Origin: Sphingomonadaceae bacterium
GTDB lineage: Bacteria; Pseudomonadota; Alphaproteobacteria; Sphingomonadales; Sphingomonadaceae
Direction of reading: 5' to 3'
Length of the DNA stretch: 64,000 nt
Assembly: GCA_016742125.1 (NCBI GenBank)
Contig: JACVCM010000001.1
Span: forward strand, 44,533 to 108,532
The notes under the pieces were generated by a model, which was given only the letters and a program-made list of their open reading frames with translations, was not told where the DNA came from and made no database searches. Positions 17,601 through 25,565 of the stretch are shown in pieces (positions within the stretch are counted from its first letter, which is position 1; each line of letters starts with the position of its first letter). Both the position numbers and the translations under genes were made by a program.

Positions 17601-18817
17601 CCGGTCACCCGCGCGGCGCGGGCGTTAACGGGGATGAGGAAACGGTCCGCCAAGCCTTGCGCCTCTCCGCGGACCGAAAAGCCCTCCAGCACGGTGGTAT
17701 CGAACGCCAACCGTGCGGCGGTCGCCGAATAGGCTATAGTCGGCTCGGCAAAAGCCCCGTTGAGCAATACCTTGCCCCGGACATTGGTGCCGCTGATGTT
17801 GGTCGCGATGATTGCCGGACGCAGCAGCCGGATATCGAGCGCGAGGTCGTCGAAGCGTCCCTCGCCCAGATCGGCAACGCCGCTTAACCCTGTCACCATG
17901 GCCGCCGAGGCGATGCTGCCTTTGAGGTCTGCCACGCGGTTCTCGAATGTGGTCGCTATGTCGATGGTCGCAACCGGCGACAGCGCGCGGACAAGCAAGC
18001 TGTCGGCCATCACCTTGGCCGGCGCCGCATTGCCCTTGGCGGTGAAGATGCCATCGCGCGCAGTGAGTGCAAGATCGGCGACCTCCTCGCCATTCATCTG
18101 CGCGGTCAGTGCCCCATCCCATTTCTGCCAGCTCCCCCGGCCCGCCAGCGTGGCAGCGACCGGCACCTCGCGGCCCATCAGGCCAGCCACCAGCCCGTCC
18201 GCAGGGGCGTTCAGCCGGGCGTCGATATCGAAGCGGTTGTCGTCGGGCACCGCATCGAGCTTCAGAACCAGCCGATCGCCCTGCGCGCTCCCTGCCGTCG
18301 CGTCGATGACCGCGCGCCGGTCGGCAATATGTGCCTTGCCCTCGAGCGAGGCAATTTGCTGCTCACCGGTGATAGCAGGGACAAAAACGATACGGTCGAT
18401 CTTCAGCCGGTCGATATTGATGTCGAGGTCGGGGAGCAGCGACTCGCCCCGGTCCGGGACTACGCGAAAGGCGGGAATGCGCAATATGGTAAGCTCACGC
18501 GCAGTCAGCGCATCCACGTCGACCGCGCCGCGCAGATAGGCGAAGGGATGCCAGTCGAGCCTTATCTCCGGCGAGCGCGCGAAATCGCCTCTGGGATCGC
18601 GGAAACGCACATCTTTCAGCACCGCGTCGCCGTAGATCGAGCCTTCGATCCGCCCGACACGGATGTTCAGCCCGTTTTCCAGCTCAAACCCCGCAACCTG
18701 CCGCGCCACGAACGCGCGTCCGGACTGCGTATCCAGCCAGACATACGCCCCCGCCAACAGCAACAGCAGCAGGGCCAAAACCGCGCCGACTCCGATCGCG
18801 ATCCGCCGCGCCAGCAT
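14654..18817 (-). CDS. tamB: Translocation and assembly module protein TamB
   Basis: A 1387-residue AsmA-like/bridge-type lipid transfer protein of the envelope. One N-terminal membrane segment (about residues 4-27, AIGVGAVLALLLLLLAGAYV) anchors it in the inner membrane. The rest is a long beta-rich periplasmic region, ending in the DUF490/TamB domain of roughly the last 340 residues with strings such as GLGGGL-like GSGGLNPLGVLQSATGLDRLRL and YITNDVYVEI. TamB family proteins are thought to carry phospholipids or help outer-membrane protein assembly together with TamA. It is coupled to tamA by a TGATG junction. Confidence 0.93.
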   Translation of the reverse strand: MLARRIAIGVGAVLALLLLLLAGAYVWLDTQSGRAFVARQVAGFELENGLNIRVGRIEGSIYGDAVLKDVRFRDPRGDFARSPEIRLDWHPFAYLRGAVDVDALTARELTILRIPAFRVVPDRGESLLPDLDINIDRLKIDRIVFVPAITGEQQIASLEGKAHIADRRAVIDATAGSAQGDRLVLKLDAVPDDNRFDIDARLNAPADGLVAGLMGREVPVAATLAGRGSWQKWDGALTAQMNGEEVADLALTARDGIFTAKGNAAPAKVMADSLLVRALSPVATIDIATTFENRVADLKGSIASAAMVTGLSGVADLGEGRFDDLALDIRLLRPAIIATNISGTNVRGKVLLNGAFAEPTIAYSATAARLAFDTTVLEGFSVRGEAQGLADRFLIPVNARAARVTGINQVAGGLLTNVTMNGELAIADGRILSDNLRIRSDRINATALLVGDIEKGYYTGALNGRVDGFRLESVGIFNVEADVDLETTAGRGYALVGTVKARSTRLFSPGVQNFLGGQMFVNAGIRYGTDGVLRITRASVVAPQFRLNSGNGTYVTDGGRVVFNGQGYSNQYGPVGVQLTGTFDRPVARVTAARPGFGVGLSNVVALVTRSARGYAIKLTGATDYGPISGDIDVLSGSGPLTIDILRGDFAGVALAGRVQQVASGPFAGTLTGVGSGFDGTIALSAQGRYQRAVVDAVASNAELAGGEQKLAIGRGIINADIILYDRPQVVADVQVENALLNDISLAAARARIDYRGGNGTAQILAEGRSEVPFRIAANAELTPQLWRVAAQGRANGIDFATVGPVRIVPGRSEYEIRLATVRIANGTVRFAGSYGNGLELQSRLDRVNLAVLNPFLPGLSIRGRATGSLDWSQASFAAFPRADARLEIDNFVRTNLGSRSQPVDISLVGRLLPDGGNARAIIRRRGAAVGRLQIDLKPLPPGGASWTERLLAAPLSGGIRYNGPADTLFSLAALADQSLTGNVGVAADFSGRVQTPQLTGVVRANDLVYENDAYGTKLTQLRVRGTFTNDQLEVTELSAKAGDGTVSGRGFVNLSSDKGFPLQLDLDLDRARVARSELITSTATGKISVTNTPGGEALISGTLRLPETRFKIFRQGAAEVATLTGIRRKTRAGRPRVSGDADAITSLPSNWKLDIRLEAPDELYVSGMGLESEWGADLRVTGTSDAPRIAGEMELVRGTLGFAGRSFELESGRISFAGGPATNPTLRVAAASEVDGTTVRVNIRGTGQNPEITFSSTPALPQDEIMARILFGNSIGELSAIQAVQLAASLNNLRGGSGGLNPLGVLQSATGLDRLRLLDADERTGREMAVAFGQYITNDVYVEIVTDARGYTATQLEISLTPALSVLSQISSGGQSNVNVRYKKDY

Positions 18818-21180
18818 CAGAATGCCTGGCCAATTGAGACGTAAACCGACACACGCGATTCACCGGGCCTTTTGCCAATGGGTGTGGCCACGTCCAGCCG
18901 GATCGGTCCGAAATTCGTGTAGAACCGCCCGCCAATTCCCACCCCGAACCGCCAGTTATCGAATTTCGGGATGCTGCTTTCATAGACCTGCCCCGCATCT
19001 ACAAAGCCGACCACGCCGAAATTGCCGAAGCGGTAGCGCGCCTCGATTGCTGCCTCGTTGGTGCTGCGCCCGCCAATGGGATCGCCGTTGGGGGCTTTCG
19101 GGCCGAGCTGCTGATAGCCGAAGCCGCGTACCGACCCGCCGCCGCCTCCATAGAAACGCCGCGACGGCGCCAGATTGTTTCGCTCGATCCCCGATATCGT
19201 CCCCACGCGCGCCCGCGCCGCGATCACAAGGGCATCGTTGACCGGATAATAATAGGAACCGTCAAGGATCGCCCGTGCATAAAATTGCGCGCCCGTGCCA
19301 AGCGATGCCTCTGGCGACAGCCGCAGGTTCAGGCGATAGCCGCGTGTCGGGTTGAGGAGGTCGTCGGACTTGTCGAAACCCAGTTGCCCCGGCAGCGCGC
19401 CGACATAATAGATCCGCCGGTTGGGGACACCGCGCGTAAAATCAAACTGTCGTTCATAAGTGGCGAGAAGTTCGACACCCGCGGACCAGGTGATTTCCTT
19501 CTGCCAGATTGGCGTCGAGGCACGGCTGTAGACCGCCGCAAAGCGCCCGGTATAGGCATCGAACGCCTCATAATTGCTGTGCAGCCCGGTCAGCGACATC
19601 TCGAACGTGCGGTCGCGCCTGCCCGCGTTCGAGCGCGTAAAGGTCACGCCAAGCGCCTGTTCGAGCGTGCCTAGCACCCCAGCCACCTGCAGCGCGCCTT
19701 CAGGCGGGAACAGGTTGCGATGCGTCCAGCTCGCCTCGGCGCGGAAACCCTGCCCCGTACCATAACCCGCGCTCGCCGCCAGCGTACGCGCTGGCCCCGC
19801 TTCCTGCCGCACGACCAGGTCCGCATAGGCCGTGCCGTCGGGCGTGGTCCCCTCGCCTGGAACCGGCGTCACCGACACTGTGGAGAGCAAACCCGTCGCC
19901 ACCAGCGCCGCGCGCAGATCGTCGACCATCCGCTCGTCATAGAGATCGCCGGTCTTGAACCGCCGCAGTTTTGCGACATGCGCCGCATCGAAGGCCTCAT
20001 TACCCTCGCTTCTGATCCGTCCGAAAACGCTGCGCGCACCCGGCTCCACGGGCAGGGTATAATCGCCAAGCCCGGTATCGCCGTCCAGCAAAATGTCGCG
20101 CTGTCCGACCCTGGCGAAAGGATAGCCATTTTCGGGCAGCTTCACCGCGATATTCGCTTCCGCCGCGAGGATCGTGTCGGCGACTATCGGATCGCCGCTC
20201 TTGGGCACGAAGTTGCGCGTGATAAGATCGGGCGGAGAGACCACCGGCGCGTCGAAGGCGATCTGCCCGAGATAATAGCGCCGTCCCGGGGCGACGACCA
20301 GAACCACCGACAACGGTGCATCGGCATTGCCCGCACCATTGCCATTGCCATTACCCCGCCCATTGCCGCCCGCACCGGCCCCATCACTGCGCTGCAACTG
20401 CAGCCGGACCGTCGCGTCGAAAAAGCCCTCGCTGGTCAATATGTCGAGCAGCAGCTGCCGGTCGGCGCGCGCGCGCTGGCTGACCTCGGCCCGGCTGTCG
20501 GCGCGGCCATCGCCATCGTCGAGCGCGGACAGGTCGTAAAAGCGGTTGCGCGCGCGCCGGTAGATATCGCCATCGGGATCGTTTGCGACATCGGGGCTGT
20601 CGGCCGCATCCAGACCCTCGAGCCGTAGCACATAGCGCACCGCGCGCGGTGCCGCCTCGGCGGCCTCGGTCGGCTCGGGCGGCGGCTCGGCGTCGAAGCT
20701 GTCGATGGAGGGCAGCGGTGCGTCGAGCAGCGGATCGACCACCGGCGGATCGGGGAGCATTTCCACCACATCGCCGTCGCGCAGCGCCGGGTTCGCCCGT
20801 TCGTTGGCGGTCTGCTCGACCTGATCGCGCGCCGCGTCGCTGCTCACGCTCTCATTCTGGGCATCCTGCTCTACGTCCTGCGCGCGCTGCCACTCTTCGA
20901 TCGATTCGAGCGGAGCATCGTCCAGACTGGGGATCGCCTTGTCGAACTCCTCATCGGGGATGATCGGGGTGCGCGGGTCGACAGGGGGTAGCGGCCCGGT
21001 CGGGCGCGGCGCAGGGGGAATGAAGCGCGGTTCGCGGGTAGCCTCGGGCAAAGGAGCCTGCACCTCCTCGCCCGCCGACCTATCTTGCGCATGTACAGCA
21101 GGAACGAGCAGCGCCGACGCCGCACATCCCATCAGCAAAAAGGCATTTCGTCGGACCAAGCAAACTCCCCACGCGCCCAA
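18817..21180 (-). CDS. tamA: Translocation and assembly module protein TamA (BamA-family)
   Basis: A 787-residue outer-membrane protein: signal peptide ending near AVHAQ (residue 32), an acidic Pro-rich linker to about residue 160, POTRA domains to about 430, and a 16-stranded surface-antigen (Bac_surface_Ag) barrel to the C-terminus with GSVRGFGYQQLGP near the RGF/Y motif of Omp85 proteins and a terminal Phe. A Gly/Asn tract (GNGRGNGNGNGAGN) sits inside the first POTRA region. The start is uncertain: a TTG or the ATG at MGC would also give a signal peptide. It is the first gene of the tamA-tamB-lipoprotein run. Confidence 0.92.
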   Translation of the reverse strand: MGAWGVCLVRRNAFLLMGCAASALLVPAVHAQDRSAGEEVQAPLPEATREPRFIPPAPRPTGPLPPVDPRTPIIPDEEFDKAIPSLDDAPLESIEEWQRAQDVEQDAQNESVSSDAARDQVEQTANERANPALRDGDVVEMLPDPPVVDPLLDAPLPSIDSFDAEPPPEPTEAAEAAPRAVRYVLRLEGLDAADSPDVANDPDGDIYRRARNRFYDLSALDDGDGRADSRAEVSQRARADRQLLLDILTSEGFFDATVRLQLQRSDGAGAGGNGRGNGNGNGAGNADAPLSVVLVVAPGRRYYLGQIAFDAPVVSPPDLITRNFVPKSGDPIVADTILAAEANIAVKLPENGYPFARVGQRDILLDGDTGLGDYTLPVEPGARSVFGRIRSEGNEAFDAAHVAKLRRFKTGDLYDERMVDDLRAALVATGLLSTVSVTPVPGEGTTPDGTAYADLVVRQEAGPARTLAASAGYGTGQGFRAEASWTHRNLFPPEGALQVAGVLGTLEQALGVTFTRSNAGRRDRTFEMSLTGLHSNYEAFDAYTGRFAAVYSRASTPIWQKEITWSAGVELLATYERQFDFTRGVPNRRIYYVGALPGQLGFDKSDDLLNPTRGYRLNLRLSPEASLGTGAQFYARAILDGSYYYPVNDALVIAARARVGTISGIERNNLAPSRRFYGGGGGSVRGFGYQQLGPKAPNGDPIGGRSTNEAAIEARYRFGNFGVVGFVDAGQVYESSIPKFDNWRFGVGIGGRFYTNFGPIRLDVATPIGKRPGESRVSVYVSIGQAF

Positions 21181-21351
21181 CGCGCCTTATCTCAAAAGGT
21201 TCCGTTGCGATGCGATAGCGTGAAGCTTGTGCGATGGGAATGGAGACGGAACGGCCAATTCAGGCTGACCACCTGATTCAAAAAGGCGGCGCAAGCAAAT
21301 GCTATGGGTTTCGAGACATGCTGCGCGGATTGGAACACGGCCGCCCTTTGC

Positions 21352-21395
21352 AAGAAACAAAAAGTCGGCAGGCCGGAGTTGCACCCGGCCTGCCG
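21352..21395 (-). terminator. Intrinsic terminator of the Gly/Ser-rich exported protein gene
   Basis: On the minus strand an 11-bp perfect stem (CGGCAGGCCGG / CCGGCCTGCCG, + coordinates 21366-21395) is followed by ACTTTTTGTTTCTT. It lies about 30 nt after the stop of the 21426 gene and prevents read-through towards tamA. Confidence 0.88.
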
Positions 21396-21425
21396 TCGCC
21401 TGGAGCAATCGCCCAGGCACGTTGT

Positions 21426-22367
21426 TTATTGCGCGGAATTGCTTTCGCGCGGGGCATGGCCGCCCCTGCTGTTGCGGGCCTTGGTAGGGACGGGCTCGCT
21501 GCTTGCCGGCTGTGCCTGTGCGGGGGCGCTTTCAGCCTGCGCCTCCTGCTGTTTCGCTGCTGAAGTCAGTTCGCTTTTGGTCATGCCGGTGACGAGCGCA
21601 TCGCCCTGGCCGCTGAAACTGGCGGCCGGGAGTGTGGCGAAACGGTTACCGGTTTCGACGGTCACAGCCTCCACAATGCCTTGCTTGGTCTGTTTGACCG
21701 ACTGGACATAGCCGATGGTGCGACCTTTCGCGTCTTCGACGGGCATGCCCGGTTCGATGGCAAAGCTGCCCACGCCATTGGCGGCTGCAGAGCCCGCAGC
21801 CACGAGCTGACCCAAGCCACCCGAGGCCGCACCGTTCGCCGCGCCACTGGCGCTACCAGCAACGGAGCCTGCCGCCGAGACGGAACGGACTGCGTTACCC
21901 GCCGCGCCACGGGCGGTGCCGACTGCCGAGCCTGCCGTACCCCGTACGCTATCGACCGCGCCGCGACCACGCGCCACGCCGCCCTGCGCAGCAGCACCAA
22001 TCGCATCGGTGCCGATCAGTTGCGCATCGATACTCCCGCTCTTGGACGCGCTGGCCGACCCACCGCCGGTGCCATCGATGCTGCGGTCGAGGACTGTGGT
22101 TCCACCGGTGACCGAACCATTGCTGCTGCCCTGTGCTTCGCCGGAGCCGCGGACACGGCCCGACTTGCGGTCGACACTCTTCTCGCCGCGCAGGCTGCCA
22201 GTGGTCGAGCCGGTGATACTGCCCGTTGTCTGCCCGATCGTTCCGCCGAGGCCGCCCGTGAGGCCGCCGCCACCGCTGCCGCCCAGAAGTTGCGCAGAGG
22301 CCGGGGCCGAAACGGCAAAGGCCAGCGCAATCGCCGGGACACACACATGTTTGGAAGCGATTTTCAT
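21426..22367 (-). CDS. Exported Gly/Ser-rich protein with PRC-barrel-like end
   Basis: A 313-residue protein with a clear signal peptide (ALAFAVSAPASAQ, cleaved near residue 25). Residues 26-205 are low-complexity Gly, Ser, Ala and Thr with short repeats such as GSITGSTTGS and GAAGNAVRSV. Residues 208-275 (GMPVEDAKGRTIGYVQSVKQ ... GNRFATLPAASFSG) resemble a PRC-barrel domain. The tail is Gln/Ala/Glu-rich. An AAGGAGA Shine-Dalgarno (22374-22380, minus strand) fixes the ATG at 22367. A GGATGAAA-N12-GTCGTT promoter lies 48 nt upstream, so the ECF sigma factor in this window probably controls it. Function is unknown; a surface or matrix protein is possible. Confidence 0.75.
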   Translation of the reverse strand: MKIASKHVCVPAIALAFAVSAPASAQLLGGSGGGGLTGGLGGTIGQTTGSITGSTTGSLRGEKSVDRKSGRVRGSGEAQGSSNGSVTGGTTVLDRSIDGTGGGSASASKSGSIDAQLIGTDAIGAAAQGGVARGRGAVDSVRGTAGSAVGTARGAAGNAVRSVSAAGSVAGSASGAANGAASGGLGQLVAAGSAAANGVGSFAIEPGMPVEDAKGRTIGYVQSVKQTKQGIVEAVTVETGNRFATLPAASFSGQGDALVTGMTKSELTSAAKQQEAQAESAPAQAQPASSEPVPTKARNSRGGHAPRESNSAQ

Positions 22368-22414
22368 GTTCGTTCTCCTTCTTTGCATTGGCGTGATTGC
22401 CTGCATGGGGGGAC

Positions 22415-22440
22415 AACGACGGAGGGTGCGCTTTTCATCC
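22415..22440 (-). promoter_or_regulatory. ECF-type promoter of the Gly/Ser-rich protein gene
   Basis: On the minus strand: GGATGAAA (22440-22433), 12 nt, GTCGTT (22420-22415). The same two blocks with the same spacing precede the sigma gene, the subtilisin gene and the 25199 gene. The predicted transcript start is near 22408, about 40 nt before the ATG. Confidence 0.75.
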
Positions 22441-22508
22441 TTTCAAAGGACAATTGTTTACGCCGAGGCGCGTAGACACTGGGGAAGGTGTATCTTTAGA
22501 CGGGATAC

Positions 22509-22552
22509 AGCCGGTTCAAGCCAGGGACTCTGCGCCTCCGCCTGAACCGGCT
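22509..22552. other. 10-bp inverted repeat at the end of the subtilisin gene
   Basis: AGCCGGTTCA (22509-22518) and TGAACCGGCT (22543-22552) pair perfectly and touch the subtilisin stop codon (22551-22553). There is no T tract, so termination by this hairpin is uncertain. Confidence 0.45.
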
Positions 22553-23822
22553 ATCTGCCGCACTTTCCGCAGACCAGCCCATGGCCGTACACCGGATCAT
22601 GCCCCTTTCTGCCGAGATCGATCGCCTCGGCCATCAGCTTGCGCACAGCAGGTTCGACCGCGCCCGTCGATTGGTGGGGGTAGAAAGTGGAAAGGCGGGC
22701 GGCGACCAACGGCGCGGCAAAGGATGTGCCGCGAACACGGGCTTTTTTCTGTGCCCCGGTTGCACTGACAATATCCGCACCGGGGGCCGCAAAGTCGGTG
22801 CGGGAAGCGCGGCCTGCTTCGGGGAGGGCACGGTTGTTGCGGTCCACGCCCGTGACGGCGAGGACACCGGGATAGGACGCCGGATAGGCCGGCGGAGCGG
22901 CGGGGCCGTCATTACCGACGGCTGCGACGATGATGACGCCCTTGCGCTGCGCTGATGCCACCGCGCTTTTGAGCAGCGCATTGTGCGGTCCGACGAGGCT
23001 GATCGTCACCACAGACACGCCTTGCGACGTCAGCCAGCCGAGGCCGCGTGCAATGGCGCTGGCATTGCCGCCGGCCTTGTCCGTGCCATATACATCGGCC
23101 GCAAGAAGGCTGGCCCCTGCACGCGCCCCCCTGATCTCGCCATTACCGATCATGAGTGCTGCCACTGACGTGCCATGGCTGCTGGGCGAGGGCGCCCCTT
23201 TGGCAAAGCCATTTTGCCGGACCCGTCCGCGCACCGACGGGTGGTCCGCCACGCCCCCATCGATAATGCCTAGCGACGTGGTGGTTGTCGCGGACGTTGC
23301 CAACGCCACACCGCTTAAAGGGGGATTATTCCCGTCGGGTGCGGCGCCGCTCTGAAAATAGATATGATCGGCGTCGATTTCGGCGTCGGGCAGGATGGCG
23401 CGTAGTTTCTTTTCGGCATCGCCCAACGACATTTTCGCAGGGGTGGCGAAGCGGACATAGCTGAGGTCGAGGCCCTCGATGGCGTCGCGTGATAGCAGCT
23501 TGAAGCCGGCATCTTGTGCCGCGGCTATTGCGCTGTCGCTGACGCCGGTTGCAACCAGCACGCCCCGGACCGCGGGGAAACGGTTTTCGTCGAAATCGAC
23601 CGCCTCGCGATTCTGGCGGACGAAGCGGTTGAGGCGATCGAGACGTGCAGCCTCGAGCGTGCGGCCCAGCCGTTCAACTGCTTCGCCGGTCTGCGGCAAA
23701 TCGACTGGAAGTTCCGGTAATTCAACGCGTGGCAGTCCGCCGGCGGGCAGGGCAAGCTGTGCCATCGCTGCTGCGGTAGGAAGCAGCATCGCGCATATCG
23801 TCATGATCATGCCATGCCTCAT
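22551..23822 (-). CDS. Exported subtilisin-like serine protease (S8)
   Basis: A secreted endopeptidase. From the start MRHGMIM the protein has 423 residues: a signal peptide to about residue 22, a propeptide-like region to about 180, then the S8 domain with Asp188 (GIIDGGV), His216 (SSHGTSVAAL), the oxyanion Asn304 (AVGNDGP) and Ser367 (GTSFAAPL), all in the correct order. It closes with a CGKCG pair. ATGs at 23840 and 23858 are also in frame; 23822 gives the best signal peptide and has an AGAAAG upstream. It is divergent from the ECF sigma gene, and an ECF-type promoter lies in the shared gap. It may cleave the anti-sigma factor or misfolded envelope proteins. Confidence 0.87.
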   Translation of the reverse strand: MRHGMIMTICAMLLPTAAAMAQLALPAGGLPRVELPELPVDLPQTGEAVERLGRTLEAARLDRLNRFVRQNREAVDFDENRFPAVRGVLVATGVSDSAIAAAQDAGFKLLSRDAIEGLDLSYVRFATPAKMSLGDAEKKLRAILPDAEIDADHIYFQSGAAPDGNNPPLSGVALATSATTTTSLGIIDGGVADHPSVRGRVRQNGFAKGAPSPSSHGTSVAALMIGNGEIRGARAGASLLAADVYGTDKAGGNASAIARGLGWLTSQGVSVVTISLVGPHNALLKSAVASAQRKGVIIVAAVGNDGPAAPPAYPASYPGVLAVTGVDRNNRALPEAGRASRTDFAAPGADIVSATGAQKKARVRGTSFAAPLVAARLSTFYPHQSTGAVEPAVRKLMAEAIDLGRKGHDPVYGHGLVCGKCGR

Positions 23823-23879
23823 AAACTTGCTTTCTCGCATCTTCGATGCAAACTGCACGAAGAATTTTTACAGGGTCAG

Positions 23880-23905
23880 GGATGAAACGACCGACCCTTG
23901 TCGTT
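23880..23905 (+). promoter_or_regulatory. ECF-type autoregulatory promoter of the sigma/anti-sigma operon
   Basis: GGATGAAA (23880-23887), 12 nt, GTCGTT (23900-23905). The predicted start is near 23912, about 20 nt before the sigma ATG. The site forms one half of a perfect inverted repeat: GGGATGAAACGAC (23879-23891) with GTCGTTTCATCCC (23900-23912). Confidence 0.75.
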
Positions 23906-23911
23906 TCATCC
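23886..23911 (-). promoter_or_regulatory. ECF-type promoter of the subtilisin gene
   Basis: On the minus strand GGATGAAA (23911-23904), 12 nt, GTCGTT (23891-23886). Because the locus is a perfect inverted repeat, this promoter occupies the same 26-bp footprint as the sigma operon promoter, in the opposite direction. The predicted start is near 23879. Confidence 0.72.
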
Positions 23912-23932
23912 CCATAGCCATGAAAGAATTGA

Positions 23933-24421
23933 ATGGCATTTGAACAGGAACTGCTTGCGATCGTGCCACGATTGCGCCGCTTTGCGCGGGGTTTGGCAAG
24001 GGACGCCGCCGACGCGGACGACCTGTGCCAGGCCGCGATCGAGCGCGCCCTGAAATCGCGCGACCAGTGGCAGGCCGGAACAAGACTGGATAGCTGGATG
24101 TACCGGATTGCACGCAACATATGGATCGACAATCTCCGCGCCTCAGGCCGTCGCGGCATTCATGCCGATATCGACGATGGCGTAACTCAAATCGCCGATA
24201 ACAGCCATGTCCGGATGGAAGCTTCGATGGAGCTGAACGATGTCGATCGCGCCATGCAAAAGCTACCGGCCGAACAGCGCGAGGCGGTGATGCTGGTGCT
24301 GGTCGAGGGTTATGCCTATAAGGAAGCCGCCGAAATATTGGAGGTGCCGATGGGCACGTTAACCTCCCGTCTGGCGCGCGGGCGCGAGGCGCTCATACGC
24401 GAACTGGGAGAGGCGGCATGA
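23933..24421 (+). CDS. ECF-type RNA polymerase sigma factor
   Basis: A 162-residue sigma-70 family factor with only regions 2 and 4. Region 2 (about residues 8-78) reads LLAIVPRLRRFARGLARDAADADDLCQAAIERAL, then LDSWMYRIARNIWIDNLR. Region 4 (about 105-155) reads LPAEQREAVMLVLVEGYAYKEAAEIL, then EVPMGTLTSRLARGREAL. It recognises stress promoters when freed from its anti-sigma partner, which is encoded next (ATGA overlap). A promoter motif found here and three more times nearby is its most likely target. No extracytoplasmic C-terminal domain is present. Confidence 0.95.
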   Translation: MAFEQELLAIVPRLRRFARGLARDAADADDLCQAAIERALKSRDQWQAGTRLDSWMYRIARNIWIDNLRASGRRGIHADIDDGVTQIADNSHVRMEASMELNDVDRAMQKLPAEQREAVMLVLVEGYAYKEAAEILEVPMGTLTSRLARGREALIRELGEAA

Positions 24422-25110
24422 GCTTCGACCGTGCAACAATTGCCGCCTATGTCGATGGCGAGCTTGATCTGGTGACGTCGCGGCGCATCGAAAAGTCGAT
24501 TGCCGAGGACGCCGGGGTGGCCAAGGCCGTCGAGGACGAGCGGGCCTTGCGCGCGCGACTGTCGGCGCGTTTCGATCCGGTAGCACAGGAGCCTGTGCCC
24601 AACCGGCTGGCGGCGTTGCTGTCGGGCAATGTCGATAACAGCCTCAGCGAACGGCGCCTCCCAAAATGGTACCGGCCATCTGTCCTGCAATGGGGCGCGA
24701 TGGCAGCATCGCTGGTCGTCGGAATGATGATTGGCGGAACCGCGCTCGATCGCGATGGCGGATATGTGCGCGACAATGGGGGCAGGATAGTGGCAGCGGG
24801 CGCGCTTGCCGACGCGCTGGACTCCCAACTGGCCTCAACTCAAGCGTCAACCGCGAAAGTGCGGATCGGCATCAGCTTTGCCAATGCTGATGGACAATAT
24901 TGTCGCACGTTCGAAAGCGCGTCGCTGGATGGCATTGCCTGTAAGGCGGGCAGTGACTGGCAGTTACGCCGGACGATGACGGGGGGGGATACGAGCGATT
25001 ACCGGCAGGCTTCGGCAGGCGAACTGGTCGAGGCGGCGGCGGGGATGATGGCCGACGATCCGCTCGATGCAGCGGCCGAGAAGGCTGCTGCGGAAAACGG
25101 GTGGAGATAA
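24418..25110 (+). CDS. Anti-sigma factor, single membrane span
   Basis: A 230-residue partner of the ECF sigma factor. The N-terminal cytoplasmic part (about residues 1-85; TIAAYVDGELDLVTSRRIEKSIAED) has the anti-sigma helical arrangement but no HxxxCxxC zinc motif. One transmembrane helix follows (about 91-111, LQWGAMAASLVVGMMIGGTAL). The periplasmic part of about 115 residues contains a Cys pair (YCRTFESAS ... IACKAG) that could sense redox or be a structural disulfide. The ATG overlaps the sigma stop. Release by regulated proteolysis is the usual mechanism in this class; whether the nearby subtilisin takes part is unknown. Confidence 0.88.
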   Translation: MSFDRATIAAYVDGELDLVTSRRIEKSIAEDAGVAKAVEDERALRARLSARFDPVAQEPVPNRLAALLSGNVDNSLSERRLPKWYRPSVLQWGAMAASLVVGMMIGGTALDRDGGYVRDNGGRIVAAGALADALDSQLASTQASTAKVRIGISFANADGQYCRTFESASLDGIACKAGSDWQLRRTMTGGDTSDYRQASAGELVEAAAGMMADDPLDAAAEKAAAENGWR

Positions 25111-25137
25111 TCCGGTCGTCTCTTTTGGGGGCAGGAA

Positions 25138-25166
25138 TCAAAAAGGCGGAAGCCGAAGCTCCCGCC
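25138..25166 (-). terminator. Intrinsic terminator of the small exported protein gene
   Basis: On the minus strand GGCGGGAGC, tetraloop TTCG, GCTTCCGCC (one G-T pair) is followed by TTTTTGATT. The UUCG loop and T tract make a strong terminator about 30 nt after the 25199 gene. Confidence 0.88.
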
Positions 25167-25198
25167 AGTAGGGTTGGCTTTTCAAAGGGAGGGGTGGA

Positions 25199-25531
25199 TC
25201 AGCCAACCGTCACGCGACCGGCACGATAGCCCCGTTCGCGCATCTCTTTCACATAATCCTTGTCGGCATCGACAAGCTCATTGTGATATTCTTCCCAGGC
25301 GTCGCGCCGGTCCTCGGCATCTGTAGCGCGACGCAGGTCGCTGCCCAATTCCTGCTCAGCCTCACGCACATCGGCAAGATAGGCGTACCACGCCTTGTTA
25401 TAGATACCGGCAATCGGATCTGTGCGTATTTCGGTTTTATCTGCGGCGCTGTCGGCAAATGGTGCCGCATCGACCGACCCGGCAACAATAATGCCCAAGA
25501 CAGCGACAGCGATTTTGGCCAGTTTTTGCAT
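25199..25531 (-). CDS. Small exported helical protein
   Basis: A 110-residue protein with signal peptide AKIAVAVLGIIVAGSVDAA (cleaved near residue 23). The mature part is highly charged and helical: YAYLADVREAEQELGSDLRR, then ATDAEDRRDAWEEYHNELVD and KDYVKEMRERGYRAGRVTVG. It brings to mind small periplasmic stress proteins of the CpxP/Spy kind, but their LTxxQ motifs are absent, so I do not assign it there. A GGAGACAG Shine-Dalgarno precedes the ATG. The ECF-type motif lies 35 nt upstream and a terminator follows, making it a single-gene unit convergent with the anti-sigma gene. Confidence 0.8.
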   Translation of the reverse strand: MQKLAKIAVAVLGIIVAGSVDAAPFADSAADKTEIRTDPIAGIYNKAWYAYLADVREAEQELGSDLRRATDAEDRRDAWEEYHNELVDADKDYVKEMRERGYRAGRVTVG

Positions 25532-25565
25532 ATTCTGTCTCCTTGAACCTCAATGGCTCAGGGAG

